A stretch of 64,000 nt of DNA from Flavobacterium marginilacus (GCF_026870155.1 NZ_CP113975.1:2790001-2854000), one strand, 5' to 3'. Counted from the stretch's first letter, positions 33,002 through 41,629 are shown. Notes: generated by a model from the letters alone, not told the origin. Translations and numbers: made by a program.

Positions 33002-33029
33002 AGCAGTTACATTTTGAGTTGTAACTGCT
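33002..33029 (-). terminator. Intrinsic terminator of the symporter gene
   Basis: AGCAGTTACA pairs with TGTAACTGCT. On the minus strand the hairpin is followed by TTTTTATTTTTAT. It lies 75 bp after the symporter stop. Confidence 0.8.
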
Positions 33030-33105
33030 CTTTTATTTTCTATTTTAAAATTTACTTTTATGCTAGAATGTTCAATATAAACCGTAAATATTTTTACTGA
33101 ACATT

Positions 33106-34362
33106 TTACTTTTCATCTTCCCATTTACCCACTACAGATGTGGCTAAGGCATTTCCTAAAACATTTGTAGCACTCCTGAACATATCACAAAAGTGATCTA
33201 TAGGCAATATTAATGCAATACCTTCAACGGGGATTTTAAACATACCGCAGGTTGCCGCAACAACTACCAGACTCGCTCTTGGAACACCGGCAATTCCTTT
33301 ACTGGTTAACATCAATACAAAAAGCATCGTAAACTGGGTTGGGTAGTCAAGATGAACTCCATAAGCCTGGGCAATAAAAATACCTGCAAAAGTCATGTAC
33401 ATCATACTTCCGTCAAGGTTAAAAGAATATCCCAGAGGCAGCATAAAAGAAACAATTTTATCTTTCACTCCAAACTGCTCTAATTCCTCGGTAAGTTTAG
33501 GAAAAACTGCCTCAGAACTTGTAGTTCCAAAAGCAATGATCAATGGGCTGATAATGTGTTTCAATAATACTTTCATTCTATTGCCCAGAAAAATAAATCC
33601 TATAACAATAAGAACCAGCCACAACGTACCAATACCAATAAGAAAAGAACCAAAAAACTTGAAATAAGTAATAGCCAGTTCCTGAAAATCTCTAACAGCA
33701 AAAACGCCTGCAATTGCTCCAAAAACTCCAATTGGTGCAAATTTCATCACATAATTCACCATTTTTAAAACGATATGTGAGCTTCTGTCCAAAAAGTCAA
33801 TAATCGGTTTTGCCTGCTCTCCCATTGAAGCCGCAGCCAAACCAAAGAATATTGAAAAAATTACGATCTGTAAAATTTCATTAGCTGCCAATGCTTCAAA
33901 AAGACTTTTAGGAACTATATGCTCAATGAAATTTTCAAAAGACAAACTCTGAGTTTTTGCGGTTACATCTGTAACACTTGCCATATCGACATTGGACAGA
34001 TTTAACCCAACACCCGGCTGTAATAAATTCACATACAGCATTCCTATTAACAATGAAAAGAAAGAAGCGGTAAAAAACCATCCCAGTGCTTTTCCGCCAA
34101 TTCGGCCGACTGCTTTTATATCACCCAATTTTGCAATTCCTACTACCAAAGTGGTAAAAACTAACGGTGCAATAATCATCTGCACAAGCCTGATAAATAC
34201 AGTAGCCAGCATTTTTATTTTGGTACTAAATTCTTTGGTCGTTTCCAAAGCGACCGAATTATGAATTATAATACCTAATACCGCTCCTAAGAGCATTGCA
34301 ATAAGGATTTGACCAGTTAATCCTTTAAAAAAAGATACTTTTTTGGTTTCAATTGTAGTCAT
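33106..34362 (-). CDS. Dicarboxylate/amino acid:cation symporter (DAACS family)
   Basis: A 418-residue inner-membrane carrier of the glutamate/aspartate/C4-dicarboxylate family. Visible signatures are the serine-rich re-entrant loop FGTTSSEAVFPKL, LPLGYSFNLDGSMMYMTFAG (the N-x-D-G motif), MLTSKGIAGVPRASLVV and IDHFCDMFRSATNVLGNALA (substrate Asp and Arg). About eight membrane helices plus two hairpins match GltP/DctA. It imports glutamate, aspartate or succinate-type acids with Na+ or H+; which one cannot be told. It is transcribed alone with its own terminator. Confidence 0.93.
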   Translation of the reverse strand: MTTIETKKVSFFKGLTGQILIAMLLGAVLGIIIHNSVALETTKEFSTKIKMLATVFIRLVQMIIAPLVFTTLVVGIAKLGDIKAVGRIGGKALGWFFTASFFSLLIGMLYVNLLQPGVGLNLSNVDMASVTDVTAKTQSLSFENFIEHIVPKSLFEALAANEILQIVIFSIFFGLAAASMGEQAKPIIDFLDRSSHIVLKMVNYVMKFAPIGVFGAIAGVFAVRDFQELAITYFKFFGSFLIGIGTLWLVLIVIGFIFLGNRMKVLLKHIISPLIIAFGTTSSEAVFPKLTEELEQFGVKDKIVSFMLPLGYSFNLDGSMMYMTFAGIFIAQAYGVHLDYPTQFTMLFVLMLTSKGIAGVPRASLVVVAATCGMFKIPVEGIALILPIDHFCDMFRSATNVLGNALATSVVGKWEDEK

Positions 34363-34457
34363 TTAATTAATTTCAAGGTTAAAATTCAATATTTAGCTCG
34401 TCAAAATACTGAATACTTTTTCTTCTTTATAAAAAAAAACTTTCTATAATTCTTAAA

Positions 34458-35519
34458 TTACAAGTACGTTTTACTCAAAAGAAAAAAATCTGCTATAACC
34501 ATTGCTGCCATAGCTTCTACAATTGGTACTGCACGGGGAACAACACAAGGATCGTGACGCCCTTTACCAGTCATCTCGGTAATATTTCCTTGATTATCTA
34601 ATGAATCCTGCTTTTGCATTATCGTGGCCACCGGCTTGAAAGCAACTCGGAAATAAATATCCATTCCGTTGCTTATACCGCCTTGGATTCCGCCAGAACG
34701 ATTAGTTTTGGTAGTTCCGTCAGAATTATACAAGTCGTTATGCTCGCTTCCTTTCATTTTAACGCCTTCAAAACCGCTTCCAAATTCAAAACCTTTTACG
34801 GCATTGATAGAAAGCATTGCTTTTCCTAATTCGGCATGCAATTTATCAAATACAGGCTCACCAAGACCGATTGGCACATTTTGGATTACGCAGGTAACCG
34901 TACCTCCTACCGTGTCTCCTTCTTTACGGATTTGGCGGATATATTCTTCCATAACCGCTGCCGATTCTTCATCTGGACAGCGAACAGGATTGCTCTCAAT
35001 TTTTGAAAAATCCAATTCGTGATATTCTTTTTCCAAGAAAATTGGACCAACAGAAGAGACATAAGCGTTGAATTTTATTTCAGGCAGCATCTGTTTTGCA
35101 ATAGCCCCAGCTACCACTCTGCTTGCCGTTTCGCGGGCAGAACTTCTTCCGCCGCCTCTGTAATCACGGAAACCGTATTTTTTATCATACACATAATCAG
35201 CATGACTTGGTCTGTAATTATCTTTGATATGGGAATAATCGTCTGATTTCTGATTGGTATTCGGAATAATAAAACCGATTGGTGTTCCAGTAGTTTTCCC
35301 CTCAAAAATTCCAGATAAAAACTGTACATCATCTGGTTCTTTACGCTGTGTAACTATTGCGGACTGACCTGGTTTTCTTCTAGCCATTTCAAATTGAATT
35401 GCATCAAAATCCAGTTGTATTCCCGATGGACAACCATCTATAATTCCGCCTAATGCTTCTCCGTGTGATTCTCCAAAAGTGGTTACTCTATATAGTGTTC
35501 CGTAGCTGTTTCCTGCCAT
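34458..35519 (-). CDS. aroC: Chorismate synthase
   Basis: With the ATG at 35519 the protein is 353 residues and begins [20 protein letters not shown], the exact conserved N-terminus; an in-frame ATG 21 bp upstream would add seven residues not found in the family. Other signatures are [32 protein letters not shown] and [20 protein letters not shown]. It makes chorismate from EPSP with reduced FMN in the cytoplasm. No other aro gene is adjacent. Its upstream region holds a structured GC-rich repeat. Confidence 0.96.
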   Translation of the reverse strand: MAGNSYGTLYRVTTFGESHGEALGGIIDGCPSGIQLDFDAIQFEMARRKPGQSAIVTQRKEPDDVQFLSGIFEGKTTGTPIGFIIPNTNQKSDDYSHIKDNYRPSHADYVYDKKYGFRDYRGGGRSSARETASRVVAGAIAKQMLPEIKFNAYVSSVGPIFLEKEYHELDFSKIESNPVRCPDEESAAVMEEYIRQIRKEGDTVGGTVTCVIQNVPIGLGEPVFDKLHAELGKAMLSINAVKGFEFGSGFEGVKMKGSEHNDLYNSDGTTKTNRSGGIQGGISNGMDIYFRVAFKPVATIMQKQDSLDNQGNITEMTGKGRHDPCVVPRAVPIVEAMAAMVIADFFLLSKTYL

Positions 35520-35650
35520 TGTTTTTAAAATTTTACGCAAATGTAAGTTTTATGAATTAAACTAAAAATTATAAGCTGGTAATATTCACAATAACTCAAA
35601 ACTTTGATACTAATTTTTTGGAGCAGAAGATCTGGCTTTTTTTACAAGTT

Positions 35651-35723
35651 TCCTCCCGCTCTACGCTGCAATCTTGCGTGCCGAACCCCGGCACACAAGG
35701 ATTTTTACTTCGATCGGGGCTAA
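35651..35723 (-). repeat. Structured GC-rich repeat, copy 1
   Basis: Read on the minus strand it runs from TAGCCCCGAT to AGCGGGAGGAAAC. The centre folds as TTGTGTGCCG-GGGTT-CGGCACGCAA (stem 35674-35683 with 35689-35698), and the outer CCCCG can pair with CGGG. Copy 2 at 37648 has nearly the same sequence on the plus strand. Its GC content stands out in AT-rich DNA. It is a short intergenic repeat; no gene is seen in the rest of the 387-bp gap upstream of the SMI1 gene. Confidence 0.75.
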
Positions 35724-35906
35724 AAAACAACATTTGTGCTTTTTTAGGGATTATCAAAAGTTGGAAGAATCATTTTATAGGATTATGAGTATTATTTTTT
35801 ATATTTGAGAAAGTAAAATATCACGATTTATCGCACAAAAGCATCTGTATTTGGATGTATATGTGTGTTATTTTAGCAAAACTATACGTAAATAAAAAAA
35901 ACTTAA

Positions 35907-36530
35907 ATGGTAATTGAAAAAGAACAAATTTCTAAACTTAAAAAAATTGATGGAAATGGTCTTTTCAAGAAAAATCCATTTCAAATATTTGGTTCCAAAA
36001 AGCATAAATACAAACTAAACAGTTGTTTATCGGAGAAAAACATCTTAGACTTTGAAAAAACTAATCAAATTGAACTACCATTTGAATACAGAAATTTTAT
36101 AAAAACCATTGGAAATGGTGGAGTTGGTCCAGCTTATGGAGTTTTCAAGTTAGAAGATTGGAATTTTGAACTTGATATTGAAAACAGAAAATTTCTAAAT
36201 GAAAATTTTCCCTATACCGAAAAGAGGAATCTAACGTATGTCGGAAATAAAGACGATGTATATTATACTAAAAGTGATGAGTTTAAAAATTGGGAATTAG
36301 AGTATTTTGATGAAAAACATATTTATGGTAGTATTAGAATTTGTCATTATGGATGCGCAGTTTATTATTTTTTGGTTGTTTCAGGATCAGAAAAAGGAAA
36401 TGTATGGATTGATGCAAGGGCAAATGATGAAGGGATATATCCATTGACAACTGAAACTAGATCGAGATATAATTTTGCTGAATGGTATAATGAATGGATA
36501 AATGAAAGCTTGAAAAAACTGAATAAATAG
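35907..36530 (+). CDS. SMI1/KNR4 family protein (immunity-protein type)
   Basis: A 207-residue soluble protein. The SMI1/KNR4 core is visible: LSEKNILDFEKTNQIELPFE, then YRNFIKTIGNGGVGPAYGVF, and near the end ICHYGCAVYYFLVVSGSEKG with NVWIDARANDEGIYPL. Many bacterial members are immunity proteins for contact-dependent or type VI/IX-delivered toxins, often left as orphans after toxin loss. No toxin gene is seen here. It is the first of three plus-strand genes in a small island between two inverted repeats, unlike the minus-strand housekeeping genes around it. Confidence 0.85.
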   Translation: MVIEKEQISKLKKIDGNGLFKKNPFQIFGSKKHKYKLNSCLSEKNILDFEKTNQIELPFEYRNFIKTIGNGGVGPAYGVFKLEDWNFELDIENRKFLNENFPYTEKRNLTYVGNKDDVYYTKSDEFKNWELEYFDEKHIYGSIRICHYGCAVYYFLVVSGSEKGNVWIDARANDEGIYPLTTETRSRYNFAEWYNEWINESLKKLNK

Positions 36531-36612
36531 AAACAACGACACACAACAGCTACTAAACTACTACAACGGATTTGGGTAATTTACTTGACTGTGTACCATC
36601 TAAAAAATATCA

Positions 36613-37077
36613 ATGACAAAATTTACTCTTTTCATAATACTTTTTATTCTCACTTCATGCAATTATTCTAAACATGAAGATGATAAATCACCCGTAAGAT
36701 TACCTGTAAAAACTAAAAAACTGCACGAATTTAAAAGAGGCGAAGAAATGTCTAATCCAAACAATATTTTGGAACCTAAAATTCAAACATTAGAATTGGA
36801 TTATGCTGTTTTTAGCTGCGCTTGCCCAAATTGGATACAAAAAGAAGATTTGGAAAAGGATAAAAATACTTTAAATATGAAACACTATATCTATATCGAA
36901 CCAGAAAATAAAAAACTCGAATTACCTAAAAATTTTGATGCTTTTAAAAACAGAATAAAAGTTACAGGACAATTTTATAAAAATAAAGATTACCTAAAAG
37001 GAACAATACAAGGTGAAGAAAACCCAGAAAGAGCGAAAGTTTTTCGATATAACAAAATTGAATTGACTACAAAATAA
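36613..37077 (+). CDS. Hypothetical lipoprotein
   Basis: A 154-residue protein. The signal peptide TLFIILFILTSCNYSKHED gives a lipidated Cys at position 16. A possible metal or disulfide motif FSCACPNW follows, then IYIEPENKKLELP and FDAFKNRIKVTGQFYKNKDY, which look like a small beta-barrel (OB-like) domain. DUF-level homology was not recognised. It lies 83 bp after the SMI1 gene and 22 bp before the DUF3592 gene. Confidence 0.7.
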   Translation: MTKFTLFIILFILTSCNYSKHEDDKSPVRLPVKTKKLHEFKRGEEMSNPNNILEPKIQTLELDYAVFSCACPNWIQKEDLEKDKNTLNMKHYIYIEPENKKLELPKNFDAFKNRIKVTGQFYKNKDYLKGTIQGEENPERAKVFRYNKIELTTK

Positions 37078-37099
37078 AAAGTTTAAACTGTATTCAAAA

Positions 37100-37552
37100 A
37101 TGACAGAAAATAATTTTATAGTATTTATACAAATTGTCGTTGCGATTTGGTTCTGCATAAGTGTTTTTATTATTTCAAAAATCATTTACTTTTATTTAGT
37201 AACGATTAAAAAATGGGTAAAAACGGAAGCTGTAATCATTGAATATCAAATGAATTGGTTTCGGTCAAAAACTGATACTGATACTGAAGGCTGGAAAGAA
37301 ACAATTAAATATAGCTATACAGTAAATTCTATCGAATATGAAAGCAATTGTGTAACAAAAAACTTAAATATTCTAACATCGTCTAAACATTTTTCTAAAA
37401 ACTATAATTTTAGAAAAGACCAAAAAATTGAAATTTTTTATGACCCTTACAATCCTAAAAATGGAATCATAGATTCAAAATTAAATTTTTTTACTCTAAT
37501 GATTCCAATTACATTTTATATTATGATTTACTTTATCTTATTTAATCAATAA
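37100..37552 (+). CDS. DUF3592 domain membrane protein
   Basis: A 150-residue protein with a membrane helix at each end (about residues 7-33 and 130-149) and a beta-sandwich-like middle. KYSYTVNSIEYESN and KDQKIEIFYDPYNPKNGIID match the DUF3592 pattern (Y-x-Y-x-V-x-G-x-x-Y and V-x-Y-x-P-x-x-P). Function unknown; such proteins are common in toxin/immunity clusters and orphan islands. It is last in the three-gene island. Confidence 0.75.
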   Translation: MTENNFIVFIQIVVAIWFCISVFIISKIIYFYLVTIKKWVKTEAVIIEYQMNWFRSKTDTDTEGWKETIKYSYTVNSIEYESNCVTKNLNILTSSKHFSKNYNFRKDQKIEIFYDPYNPKNGIIDSKLNFFTLMIPITFYIMIYFILFNQ

Positions 37553-37647
37553 CAGCTCCAACTAGCAGGCTAGCAGAAAATATGCAACTATCTGAACGCT
37601 ATTCTACATTTTTTTTAGATGACGGCAAAAAGCGGAATCTTCCCATT

Positions 37648-37743
37648 TAGCCCCGATTGCTGTGAAAATCCTTATGTGCCGGGGTTCGGCACACAAGATT
37701 ACTTCATCAGTTCGCTATCGTTCGTGTGCAACGAAAAGCGGGA
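37648..37743 (+). repeat. Structured GC-rich repeat, copy 2
   Basis: Plus-strand copy of the element at 35651-35723. It starts TAGCCCCGATTG, has the same central hairpin (37672-37681 with 37687-37696, one mismatch) and ends AAAAGCGGGA, with about 25 extra bases before the end. The two copies are in opposite orientation and enclose the SMI1-lipoprotein-DUF3592 island. Confidence 0.75.
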
Positions 37744-37776
37744 CGATGCTCACTTAAAATGCCTCATCATCCCGCT
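37737..37776 (-). terminator. Hairpin downstream of bshA
   Basis: AGCGGGACGATG pairs with CATCATCCCGCT with one mismatch. It lies 23 bp after the bshA stop and on the minus strand is followed by TTTTCGTT. It overlaps the end of repeat copy 2. Confidence 0.55.
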
Positions 37777-37798
37777 CCCAATTATTAATAGTAGTCAA

Positions 37799-38932
37799 CT
37801 ATTTGTATTTATTAATTGCCTTCTGGTACAAAGCTTCATAAATAGGCAGAATATTTTTAATATCAAATTGTTCTGCTACATGCAGTGCATTCTTTTTAAA
37901 CTCATTGAGAACACTGTCCTCTTTTAATATTTTTAATGCATTTTCTGCCATTTCATTCACTTCTCCAACATCACTCAGATAACCCGAAACACCATCCCTG
38001 TTTACTTCCGGCAGACCTCCAGAATTACTTGAAATCACTGGAACACCACAAGCCATTGCTTCGAGAGCTGCCAAACCAAAACTTTCTGTTTCGGAAGGCA
38101 GAAGAAATAAATCGGTAAGGCCTAGAATGCGGTCAATCTCATTACTGTTGCCAAAAAATATGACTTTGTCCTGAATACCAAACTTCCTGCACAATTTTTC
38201 AGCCTTTTCTTTTTCGGGGCCATCCCCTACCATCATCAACTTGGATGGAATCTTTTTTTGAATCTTATAAAATATTTTAATGATATCCGGAATTCGCTTT
38301 ACTTTCCTGAAATTACTGATATGTGTAATTATTCTTTCTTCGGGATTAGCCATAACAGAACGCCGGCAGGGAATCGTTGGGTCATAATCTTTTTTGTCCA
38401 ATTCAATAAAATTAGGAATGACCTGAATCGTATTTTTAATATTGAATAATTTCAAAGTATCATCTTTCAGGCTTTGAGAAACCGAAGTCACATAATCTGA
38501 TTTATTAATGCTAAAGGTTACTGCAGGTTTGTAAAAAGGATGGTTCCCTACCAAAGTAATATCGGTTCCGTGCAGTGTGGTCACCATAGGAATATCGATT
38601 CCTTCGTCTTTTAGCATCTGTTTTGCCATATAGCCTGCGTAGGCATGCGGAATTGCGTAATGCACATGCAGTAATTCTATTTTGTACAATTTAACCATAT
38701 CGACCAGCTTACTGGACAAAGCCAATTCATAAGGCTGAAAATGGAATAAAGGATATTCCGGGACAATTACTTCGTGATAATGCACATTTGGATTAAGAAG
38801 TGCTAAACGTACAGGCTGACTATAAGTTATAAAATGTATTTCATGCCCTCTTCTTGCTAATTCCAGACCTAATTCTGTTGCAACTACGCCACTACCGCCA
38901 AAAGTTGGATAACAAACAATTGCTATTTTCAT
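37799..38932 (-). CDS. bshA: N-acetyl-alpha-D-glucosaminyl L-malate synthase
   Basis: A 377-residue GT4-type glycosyltransferase (GT-B fold) that joins GlcNAc from UDP-GlcNAc to L-malate, the first step of bacillithiol synthesis. The N-terminus MKIAIVCYPTFGGSGVVATE and the phrases FITYSQPVRL, VHYAIPHAYAGYMA, TTLHGTDITLVG and FLLPSETESFGLAALEAMACG are those of BshA. The C-terminal nucleotide-binding E-x7-E motif is in the last phrase. It is monocistronic; bshB and bshC are not in this window, although the LmbE domain in the NagB fusion belongs to the same superfamily as BshB. Confidence 0.93.
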   Translation of the reverse strand: MKIAIVCYPTFGGSGVVATELGLELARRGHEIHFITYSQPVRLALLNPNVHYHEVIVPEYPLFHFQPYELALSSKLVDMVKLYKIELLHVHYAIPHAYAGYMAKQMLKDEGIDIPMVTTLHGTDITLVGNHPFYKPAVTFSINKSDYVTSVSQSLKDDTLKLFNIKNTIQVIPNFIELDKKDYDPTIPCRRSVMANPEERIITHISNFRKVKRIPDIIKIFYKIQKKIPSKLMMVGDGPEKEKAEKLCRKFGIQDKVIFFGNSNEIDRILGLTDLFLLPSETESFGLAALEAMACGVPVISSNSGGLPEVNRDGVSGYLSDVGEVNEMAENALKILKEDSVLNEFKKNALHVAEQFDIKNILPIYEALYQKAINKYK

Positions 38933-39212
38933 ATATGTTTTTGATTGTTTTTATTGATTATATTTAATCTGCATACCAATATGAATATCTCATTCACATC
39001 GATTTTATGCCGATTTAATATCTATTTTTAAGCGTAACGAATGTAAGCAGATTAGGAGCGGTTTTCTATGAAAAAAAAGTTAAATTTTAACATTTTTAAA
39101 GTTACTTTCAAAGCTTTTTCACAAAAGGAATTTCTTCGAAGCAATATTTTTTCAACAAAATTAAGAGAACATTGTTTGTAGTGAAGCTCAGTTTTGGACT
39201 GGGACAATTGAT
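38933..39212. other. Intergenic stretch upstream of bshA
   Basis: AT-rich DNA between the bshA start and a terminator-like hairpin. A 37-codon frame on the plus strand (39068-39181, starting MKKKLNFNIFKVTFKAF, preceded by AGGAG) is open but has no supporting homology. No clear promoter pair was found. Confidence 0.3.
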
Positions 39213-39243
39213 AAAAAAAGCGGGAAAGAAAAACTCCACCCGC
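39213..39243 (-). terminator. Terminator-like hairpin downstream of the PAP2 gene
   Basis: On the minus strand GCGGG and CCCGC pair (39243-39239 with 39224-39220) across a 14-nt loop and are followed by seven T. It lies about 235 bp after the PAP2 stop, on the far side of the MITE-like repeat, so the PAP2 message would carry that repeat as a 3' untranslated region. Confidence 0.55.
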
Positions 39244-39253
39244 ATATAAAAGT

Positions 39254-39408
39254 TTATGACTATCCTTAACTAATACCAAACAGATCTAAAAGAGCCACAG
39301 ATTAAAAAGATTTACACAGATTTAAAAAAAAACAGTAATAAAATCTATGAGAATCTGTGTAATCAGTGGCGAAAAAAACATATGGTATTATTTGCGGACA
39401 GTCATATA
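39254..39408 (-). repeat. MITE-like element, copy A
   Basis: About 155 bp with terminal inverted repeats: TATGACTATCCTTAAC and TAATACCA at one end, TGGTATTATTTGCGGACAGTCATA-type sequence at the other. The centre also folds, with CACAGATT / AATCTGTG words. A second copy is at 60322-60474 in the opposite orientation. Relative to the gene before it (PAP2, minus strand, stop at 39477), the end TATGACTGTCC is gene-proximal, exactly as in copy B. Confidence 0.7.
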
Positions 39409-39476
39409 AAAATAATCTGTTTTAAGCATTCACATATCAGAAATCAAAAATCGTTAATCTGAAATCTTCAATGATA

Positions 39477-40091
39477 TTACTCCCAAAGCTTTTTTTGATG
39501 AGGCTTTCTTTTTTTATTAATCCACTTATTTAGTTTATAACACAAAAAAGCAGATCCGCTTCCCACAAGCGCACCAGCCAAAACATCAGTAGGATAATGT
39601 ACGCCAAGATACATACGGGAATATCCAACTGTACCTGCCCATATAAAGGACGGAGCAATTACATACCATTTAGGATATGCCATACTTAAGGATGTTGCAG
39701 CTGCAAAAGCTGATGAAGTATGAGCTGAAGGAAAAGAGGTACTGGATTCATCTGTAACATTTTCAATTTCCGGATAGTTTACATAAGGGCGGTCTCTTTT
39801 GGTAATACTTTTTAAAGCTACAGAAATAAATACCGAAGCTGCCAAAGACTCACCCATGAATATTGCTTTTTTCTTCGTAGTACTGTCCTTTTCGATTAAT
39901 CCAACGGCATAAATAATCACAGGGGTACCAACACTGACAGGCATTGCACTGTTCGTAATTCCAATCATTGCTGATTCGAGATTAGTATTTCTATTGAGAT
40001 TGATTTTTTTTAAAAGATCAATATCTGAGTTTTGGGCATTAGAAATCGAAAAACAAAACAGTACTAATAAAAAAGAAATAATTTTAGACAT
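39477..40091 (-). CDS. PAP2 family lipid phosphatase
   Basis: A 204-residue protein with a signal peptide (MSKIISFLLVLFCFSISNAQ) and several membrane helices. The three phosphatase motifs are present: KSITKRDRP, FPSAHTSSAF (catalytic His) and SRMYLGVHYPTDVLAG. It would remove phosphate from a lipid such as undecaprenyl diphosphate or phosphatidic acid at the periplasmic face. It is 12 bp downstream of the conserved 161-residue gene and probably co-transcribed with it. Confidence 0.9.
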   Translation of the reverse strand: MSKIISFLLVLFCFSISNAQNSDIDLLKKINLNRNTNLESAMIGITNSAMPVSVGTPVIIYAVGLIEKDSTTKKKAIFMGESLAASVFISVALKSITKRDRPYVNYPEIENVTDESSTSFPSAHTSSAFAAATSLSMAYPKWYVIAPSFIWAGTVGYSRMYLGVHYPTDVLAGALVGSGSAFLCYKLNKWINKKRKPHQKKLWE

Positions 40092-40103
40092 CCTTGCTTT
40101 TAA

Positions 40104-40589
40104 TTAATTGAAAAAACGGCTGTGCCAGCTGTCCAAAGCAGGAACTTCCCAAGATTCGTTGAACTCTTCTATATTGTTAACCAGATTATTAAAAACAACT
40201 GTGTTTTCGGTAACCGCCTTGTCTTTAACCATTTTCTTGAAATCAATTAATGGCTTATATGCAATATGCTCACCCAATTTGAAGGTTACATTCATTTTAT
40301 CCAATAAATCTACATTGTATTTTTTCTCTATGCTTTGGATAAATTCTACCGATGAATCGATTGAACAGCCTGTTGCTGCCTGCACTTCCTGATTAACTGC
40401 GATTATAATGAACCGATTGTATTTTAGTAAATAAGAGGACTCTAAGCTTGTCCCATGCGCTGCCCATTCGTTAAGAAAAGACTGCAGATCAGTTTCAATT
40501 TCGGAAAACTCTGCATCCGAAAATTTTCTATTCGATTGATAAATCCAAATTCTAGATTCTCCGGGTAAATTTTCAAAAGGAACGTGCAT
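40104..40589 (-). CDS. Conserved Bacteroidota protein of unknown function
   Basis: A 161-residue soluble alpha/beta protein beginning MHVPFENLPGESRIWIYQSN. The phrases LQSFLNEWAAHGTSLESSY, FIIIAVNQEVQAATGCSIDS and FIQSIEKKYNVDLLDKM are strongly conserved in Bacteroidota. Database entries often call it an ABC transporter ATPase, but it has no Walker A, signature or Walker B motif, so that name is unsupported. It lies 12 bp before the PAP2 gene on the same strand. Confidence 0.8.
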   Translation of the reverse strand: MHVPFENLPGESRIWIYQSNRKFSDAEFSEIETDLQSFLNEWAAHGTSLESSYLLKYNRFIIIAVNQEVQAATGCSIDSSVEFIQSIEKKYNVDLLDKMNVTFKLGEHIAYKPLIDFKKMVKDKAVTENTVVFNNLVNNIEEFNESWEVPALDSWHSRFFN

Positions 40590-40599
40590 TGTATTTATG

Positions 40600-40735
40600 A
40601 TTTTAGAATGCAGATTTTAGACTGCAGATTTATAATTTTAGATTTAGACTGAAAAAAGTTTAAAGTTATTTAAGGGTTATTTAAAATAGTTTAAGATTGT
40701 TGTTTTCAAACTGTTAAACATTATCTTAAACAATT
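40600..40735. repeat. Low-complexity palindromic spacer (GTTTAAAG words)
   Basis: Fills the gap between the CCG-domain Fe-S gene and the 161-residue gene. GATTTTAGA / GCAGATTTTAGA words are followed by GTTTAAAGTTATTTAAG and, further on, complementary TTAAACATTATCTTAAAC words. No gene is present. Confidence 0.4.
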
Positions 40736-40741
40736 AAACTC

Positions 40742-41533
40742 TTACAGGTCTTGAGCATTTGCAATTAACTCAGCGATATCCATTACTTTAACGTCATCTT
40801 CCCGCTCTTTATTTTTAACTCCGTCTGTTAGCATCGTGTTGCAGAAAGGACAGCCAGCTGCAATAATGTTTGTTTTTGTTTCCAAAGCATCTTCTGTTCT
40901 TTCAATATTGATTTCCTTATTTCCAGACTCAGCATCTTTAAACATTTGCGCTCCGCCGGCACCACAGCATAAACCATTTGCTTTTGAACGTTTCATTTCA
41001 ATTAATTCAGCATCAAGTTTCTGAATTAAATCTCTTGGCGCTTCATATACATTATTAGCTCTGCCTAAATAACAAGGATCGTGAAAAGCAATTCTTTTCC
41101 CTTTAAACTGCCCTCCTTCAATCGTTAATCGTCCTGAATCTAATAATGATTTAAGGAATTCAGTATGGTGTACCACTTCATAATGACCACCAAGTTCCGG
41201 ATATTCATTTTTCAAAGTATTGAAACAATGCGGACAAGCAGTAACTATTTTTTTTGCTTCATAGGCATTCAAAACTTCAATATTCATCATGGCTTGCATT
41301 TGAAACAAAAACTCATTTCCTGCTCTTTTTGCGGGATCTCCGGTACAGCTTTCTTCTGTTCCTAAAACTGCAAAAGAAACATTTGCACGATTCAGAATAC
41401 GCACAAATGCTTTAGTAATTTTCTTTGCTCTATCGTCAAAACTTCCTGCGCATCCTACCCAAAATAAAACTTCTGGCTGTTTTCCCTGGGCTAGCATTTC
41501 GGCCATTGTTGGCACTATTAAATTTTCTGACAT
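40742..41533 (-). CDS. CCG-domain iron-sulfur protein (HdrB/LutA/GlpC-like)
   Basis: A 263-residue soluble protein with two cysteine-rich CCG domains: ACPHCFNTLKNEYP with FHDPCYLGR, then GLCCGAGGAQMFK and AGCPFCNTMLTDG. Such domains bind an unusual [4Fe-4S] cluster in heterodisulfide reductase subunit B and in lactate/glycerol-3-phosphate oxidases. The next gene upstream encodes a membrane protein with two ferredoxin-type clusters, so the pair probably forms a membrane-bound electron-transfer complex. Its donor and acceptor are unknown. The genes are 96 bp apart with a palindromic spacer. Confidence 0.88.
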   Translation of the reverse strand: MSENLIVPTMAEMLAQGKQPEVLFWVGCAGSFDDRAKKITKAFVRILNRANVSFAVLGTEESCTGDPAKRAGNEFLFQMQAMMNIEVLNAYEAKKIVTACPHCFNTLKNEYPELGGHYEVVHHTEFLKSLLDSGRLTIEGGQFKGKRIAFHDPCYLGRANNVYEAPRDLIQKLDAELIEMKRSKANGLCCGAGGAQMFKDAESGNKEINIERTEDALETKTNIIAAGCPFCNTMLTDGVKNKEREDDVKVMDIAELIANAQDL

Positions 41534-41535
41534 TT

Positions 41536-41628
41536 CTTTTAAAAATTCGTTTATTTGTTTATTCGTTTAATCGTTAATTTGTGAATCAGCTATTGGGTTA
41601 AACAAATAACCAAATAAACGATTAAACT
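41536..41628. repeat. Low-complexity palindromic spacer (CGTTTATTTG words)
   Basis: Between the two Fe-S genes. TTCGTTTATTTGTTTATTCG on one side faces AAACAAATAACCAAATAAAC on the other, giving a long imperfect stem in the mRNA. Confidence 0.5.
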
Positions 41629-41629
41629 A

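Noticed and set aside
39068..39181. 37-codon plus-strand frame preceded by AGGAG
   Set aside because: It has no family match. Shine-Dalgarno sequences are rarely used in this phylum, so the AGGAG is weak evidence. It is kept only as a remark.
39052..39279. 75-codon frame on the minus strand upstream of bshA
   Set aside because: It spans a terminator-like hairpin and part of the repeat region, has no recognisable domain and its composition looks non-coding.
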